From positions 1 through 8,968 of the forward strand of contig JAUWKK010000093.1 of assembly GCA_030614245.1 (NCBI GenBank): a DNA stretch of 8,968 nucleotides, given 5' to 3'. Source of the DNA: Planctomycetota bacterium (GTDB lineage Bacteria; Planctomycetota; PUPC01; JABMSA01; JAUWKK01). This document shows positions 6,553 to 8,968 of the stretch, piece after piece. Both the position numbers and the translations under genes were made by a program. The notes under the pieces were generated by a model, which worked only from the letters and a program-made list of their open reading frames with translations, had not been told where the DNA came from and made no database searches. Every line of letters begins with the position of its first letter. The stretch's first letter is position 1.

Positions 6553-6573
6553 TTCAGTGATCGGTGGTCAGAT

Positions 6574-6629
6574 ACTGATAACTGATAACTGATAACTGCT
6601 TACTGATAACTGATTACTGCTTACTGATC
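6574..6629. repeat. Heptamer tandem repeat (eight ACTGNNN units)
   Basis: Eight units follow each other in strict 7-base phase: ACTGATA three times, ACTGCTT, ACTGATA, ACTGATT, ACTGCTT, ACTGATC. The array fills the gap between the converging ligase and amidohydrolase genes. It runs over the last codons of the amidohydrolase, whose TAA stop is formed by TTA at 6621-6623. The rest of the gap (6553-6573) shows nothing recognisable, and there is no clear terminator for either gene. Confidence 0.85.
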
Positions 6630-7562
6630 GAGCAGCTCCGCGGCGTTGCGGTAGAGTATTCTCTCGAGGACATCTTCGGGCAGGTCGAGCCCCGTCAGCA
6701 TCGGCTGGCCATCGGAGTCGGCGTCTTCGATGGGCAGCGGCTCGACGGTGTCGCTTTCCCACAGCTTGCGATGTATCCAGTAACGTGAGCGATACAGCCT
6801 CGGCGTCCAGCTCTCGCGCACCACGATATCAGTTCCGAACAGCAACCTGTCCCGCCATTTATCGAAGAATTGGCGGGCCTTCTCCCCTTGGCGGCCGAGC
6901 TCGCGTGCCATCCATTTCGTCGCACTCGTGTCACAATACAGGTTCGCGTGGTCGGCCAGCATCCGGTCGAGATGATCGAGATGCTCGGGATCGCCGGCCA
7001 TGTGCGCCGCTATGACGCGCATTGCAGGCGTGCGGTCGAGAGCGTTCTCGAGCTGCGGATACTGCTCCGCCTTTGTGCCCCATAGCGCCGAATCGGCATA
7101 CCTGCGCTCGAACCATATATCCGGATCGGCAATGTGGATCAGTGCGATCAGCCCAAGCTCGCCCATCGCCGCGTGGACATCGGCCAGGCGCTCATCGTCG
7201 AACTCGACACCGTGCGGCACCGTGAACTCCGGCTTGAACCAGAATTTTATCATCTTGAAGCCGCTGCGGGCCGCTTGCTCGCAGAGCTTGACGTTGTCGC
7301 GCACGAATCGGACAGGATCGGCAAGGTGGCGGTAATCGAACCACACCGCGTAGTGAAACATTCCGGGAAACGCATCGGTCAGCCGGCGGGAAGTCTCGAA
7401 ATCCGTGATGCCCACGATCTTGACGACGTCGTAGAGCCGTGCGGCGTCGACGAGCACCTGCGTGTTCCTGACGTCGCGCAGGTGTGTATGGACATCAATT
7501 ATCGGGCAGACAGTCTTCCGGCGTGGCGGCTCGCGGAAGTCGTCATCGAACAAATCCGGCAC
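6621..7562 (-). CDS. Amidohydrolase family 2 (TIM-barrel metal-dependent hydrolase)
   Basis: The 313-residue product starts at GTG 7560-7562, preceded by a strong GGGAGGAGGGA (7569-7579) six bases away. The open frame extends to a GTG at 7607, but that stretch crosses a repeat hairpin. Visible metal-site elements are IIDVHTHL (H25, H27), IALIHIAD (H143), VIAAHMAG (H187) and the late LLFGTDI (D245). This matches PF04909 enzymes, which hydrolyse or decarboxylate small ring or lactone substrates at a Zn site. The substrate is not readable. The C-terminal ERILYRNAAELL is typical of the family, so the fold is complete despite the stop lying in a repeat. It is the last gene of a minus-strand group, 51 bases after the glycosyltransferase. 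Confidence 0.9.
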   Translation of the reverse strand: MPDLFDDDFREPPRRKTVCPIIDVHTHLRDVRNTQVLVDAARLYDVVKIVGITDFETSRRLTDAFPGMFHYAVWFDYRHLADPVRFVRDNVKLCEQAARSGFKMIKFWFKPEFTVPHGVEFDDERLADVHAAMGELGLIALIHIADPDIWFERRYADSALWGTKAEQYPQLENALDRTPAMRVIAAHMAGDPEHLDHLDRMLADHANLYCDTSATKWMARELGRQGEKARQFFDKWRDRLLFGTDIVVRESWTPRLYRSRYWIHRKLWESDTVEPLPIEDADSDGQPMLTGLDLPEDVLERILYRNAAELLDQ

Positions 7563-7568
7563 GAATGG

Positions 7569-7579
7569 TCCCTCCTCCC
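7569..7579 (-). promoter_or_regulatory. Ribosome binding site of the amidohydrolase gene
   Basis: On the minus strand the bases read GGGAGGAGGGA and end six bases before the GTG start. The upstream end shares three bases with the 3' side of a CCCGC-TGAG-GCGGG hairpin, so folding could affect access. Confidence 0.75.
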
Positions 7580-7594
7580 GCCTCAGCGGGCAGG
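7577..7594 (+). repeat. 18-bp hairpin repeat, copy 3 (between glycosyltransferase and amidohydrolase)
   Basis: The bases cccgcctcagcgggcagg equal the reverse complement of 43-60, with the 14-base core also at 2001-2014. They form CCCGC-CTCA-GCGGG. The copy lies within the 51-base gap between the two minus-strand genes and touches the amidohydrolase ribosome site. Confidence 0.55.
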
Positions 7595-7613
7595 CATGTT
7601 TCGGCACAGCCCG

Positions 7614-8477
7614 TCACCATCGCGGGCTTCTGTGTTTTCGGAAAACGTTGACGATCAGTGTGGCTGCGCAGCGTGCTGTCAGGCCGGCGAAGGCGAGCGC
7701 ATTTGCGATTCCACCGTGCTTCGCAGCGAAATGCTTGCGATACAGCCGCCATACGCTGCGGTGATACTGCACCGTAAGCCGCTGGACCTCCGCCGACGTG
7801 CTCAGCCCACGGTGGTGCACCATAACTATGTCGGGCAGATAGAACAACCGCAGCCCGGCGTTGCGCGCCCGGATGCACCAGTCGATATCCTCGCAATAGA
7901 GAAAGAATCGCTCGTCCCACCGGCCGGTCAACTCTATGGCGTCGCGCGTCATCATCAGGCACGAGCCTTGAAGGCATTCGACTTCCGCAGGGCCGTCGTC
8001 GGGTTCGTCGGCCACAGCCCTGCCGCCGAACGCGGCGCGTATCACTTGCCTGACCGTCGGCACACGTATCGAATACGGCTGCGGGGTTCCATCGGGAGCG
8101 ACGAGACGGCATCCGCAGGCGTCCGCGCCGCTTTCGCGCACGAACGCAATCATCCGGTCGATAGCGTCGTCGTTCACGATGATATCGCTGTTGAGCAGCA
8201 GTATCAACGGCGCCCGAGCCTGTGAAATGCCGGCGTTGCAGGCGGCGGCGAATCCGCTTCGCCTCGGCTGAACGATCACCTCAGCCTGCGGGCAGTCGGC
8301 CCGAATGCGCGCGGCGGTGCCGTCGGTTGAGCAGTCGTCGACGACGACCAGCTCGAGCGCGGCGCGCGTGTGCTCGAAGACCGACCGAACCGCCTCCAGC
8401 ACCGCCTCCGCCGTGTTGTAGCTGGGAATGATGACCGAGACGTCCGGAGCGCCATGTTCGGATTCCGTCACGGTCAC
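7614..8477 (-). CDS. Family 2 glycosyltransferase (rhamnosyltransferase-like)
   Basis: The 287-residue product transfers a sugar from a nucleotide-sugar donor, probably in surface glycan synthesis at the inner face of the cytoplasmic membrane. GT-A features in order are VSVIIPSYN (13-21), VVVDDCSTDGT (44-54), SGFAAACNAG (74-83), LLLNSDI with the DxD-like NSD at 96-98, GSCLMMTRDA (171-180), and CEDIDWCIRARNAG (195-208) with the putative catalytic ED pair. A hydrophobic C-terminal stretch (about 258-278) may attach it to the membrane. The start is GTG at 8475-8477. It overlaps the TGA stop of the upstream radical SAM gene as GTGA, indicating translational coupling. The acceptor and sugar cannot be determined. 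Confidence 0.93.
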   Translation of the reverse strand: MTVTESEHGAPDVSVIIPSYNTAEAVLEAVRSVFEHTRAALELVVVDDCSTDGTAARIRADCPQAEVIVQPRRSGFAAACNAGISQARAPLILLLNSDIIVNDDAIDRMIAFVRESGADACGCRLVAPDGTPQPYSIRVPTVRQVIRAAFGGRAVADEPDDGPAEVECLQGSCLMMTRDAIELTGRWDERFFLYCEDIDWCIRARNAGLRLFYLPDIVMVHHRGLSTSAEVQRLTVQYHRSVWRLYRKHFAAKHGGIANALAFAGLTARCAATLIVNVFRKHRSPRW

Positions 8478-8968
8478 CTCGATCTCATCACGGCAATGCC
8501 GGCCCGGACCTTGCGGCCCAACTCGGCCGGCGAGCGTATCTTCAGCAGCTCGCGGAGGACATACCGAGGCCGCAGGTAAAAGCTCTTGTAGGCATGCGCG
8601 CGCAGCGCGTCGAGCTCATCAGCCGACAGCACCCCGGGCCAGTATGGCGGCACGAGGCCCGGCCGCGGGTCCGCTGCAAACTCGCGCCAGTAGTCGCGCT
8701 TGATGACGCCGGCCGCAAGCCCGTCGCGATAGATCGGCGTGCCGGGGAAAGGCGTCAGAATGCCGATATGGGCGAAGTCCGGGCCGAGCTCGAGGGCGAA
8801 CTTGATCGTCTGCTGCATCTCCTCGCGCGTCTCGTTCGGCAGCCCGATCATGAAGTAGCCCAGCGTCGAGATGCCGGCCTGTCGCGCAAGCCGAAAGCCC
8901 TCGCGGACGGTGTCTAGATCGAAGCCCTTGTTCAGCGCTTGAAGGTGCTGCGGGGTGCCGCTCTCGAC
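8474..8968 (-). CDS. Radical SAM protein, C-terminal part (B12-binding radical SAM type, cut by window edge)
   Basis: The frame stays open to the right edge, 165 codons including stop, so the start, any B12-binding domain and the CxxxCxxC cluster site lie outside. The first visible residues read VESGTPQHLQALNKGFDLD, the late ESG motif of the radical SAM barrel. Then follow RLARQAGISTLGYFMIGLPNET and ILTPFPGTPIY. This combination is characteristic of the Elp3/MiaB-like fold class in BchE-type and other cobalamin-dependent radical SAM proteins of unknown reaction. After about residue 90 of the visible part comes a helical tail (DALRAHAYKSFYLRPRYVLREL) common in that group. It is directly upstream of and coupled to the glycosyltransferase. 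Methylation or other modification of a lipid or glycan component is a guess from context. Confidence 0.9.
   Translation of the reverse strand, partial: VESGTPQHLQALNKGFDLDTVREGFRLARQAGISTLGYFMIGLPNETREEMQQTIKFALELGPDFAHIGILTPFPGTPIYRDGLAAGVIKRDYWREFAADPRPGLVPPYWPGVLSADELDALRAHAYKSFYLRPRYVLRELLKIRSPAELGRKVRAGIAVMRSR

Noticed and set aside
5451..6560. Second plus-strand frame of 369 codons inside the ligase gene
   Set aside because: It is very Arg-rich, out of frame with a gene that has all ANL motifs, and without a ribosome site.
6574..6629. Heptamer array considered as a CRISPR or iteron-type origin
   Set aside because: Units are 7 bases with no spacers, and there is no DnaA-box cluster, replication gene or AT-rich unwinding region nearby.
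7134..8225. Long plus-strand open frame (363 codons) opposite the amidohydrolase and glycosyltransferase
   Set aside because: It spans two recognisable minus-strand genes and their gap and shows no motif of its own.

Overview
This is a GC-rich bacterial window with seven complete or near-complete protein genes, one gene cut by the right edge, one tRNA gene, and an unusual load of small interspersed repeats. No marker gene fixes the taxon. The DUF4159-type protein, the small lipoprotein with an ADVPICAGF-like core, and the repeat types (heptamer tandem repeats, an AACCACAGATGAAC-type palindrome, REP-like hairpins) resemble what I know from Planctomycetota, perhaps Phycisphaerae or relatives. 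That placement is an inference. Good Shine-Dalgarno sequences precede several genes, and the tRNA carries an encoded CCA.

Left part, + strand (1-4270): the window opens inside or at the start of a DUF4159 protein with a long disordered N-terminal region and a C-terminal beta-sandwich-like domain. A tRNA-Arg(CCG) follows behind a strong sigma-70-type promoter. Next come a small lipoprotein, a membrane-anchored TPR protein resembling YfgM, and a stand-alone corrinoid (B12-binding) protein of the MtaC/MtbC/MttC type, closed by a near-ideal intrinsic terminator at 4239-4270. These three genes lie close together and may be co-transcribed.

Middle part, + strand (4311-6552): a HAD-family phosphatase-like protein, then a 501-residue AMP-forming acyl-CoA synthetase-like enzyme with all core motifs. 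A palindromic interspersed repeat lies between them and supplies the HAD stop codon. A REPIN-like double hairpin sits inside the ligase reading frame without breaking it.

Right part, - strand (6621-8968), read from right to left: a radical SAM protein (3' part only, of the B12-binding radical SAM type), a family 2 glycosyltransferase coupled to it by a 4-base GTGA overlap, and an amidohydrolase-2 family metal hydrolase. They look like one operon running toward the ligase gene. The convergent junction at 6553-6620 holds a heptamer tandem repeat that also supplies the amidohydrolase stop codon.

No CRISPR array, insertion sequence, phage gene or recognisable defence system is present. The protein genes are mostly recognisable families. 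The most noteworthy content is the set of four different small repeat types, three of which touch or enter coding sequence. No gap between genes exceeds 300 bases.
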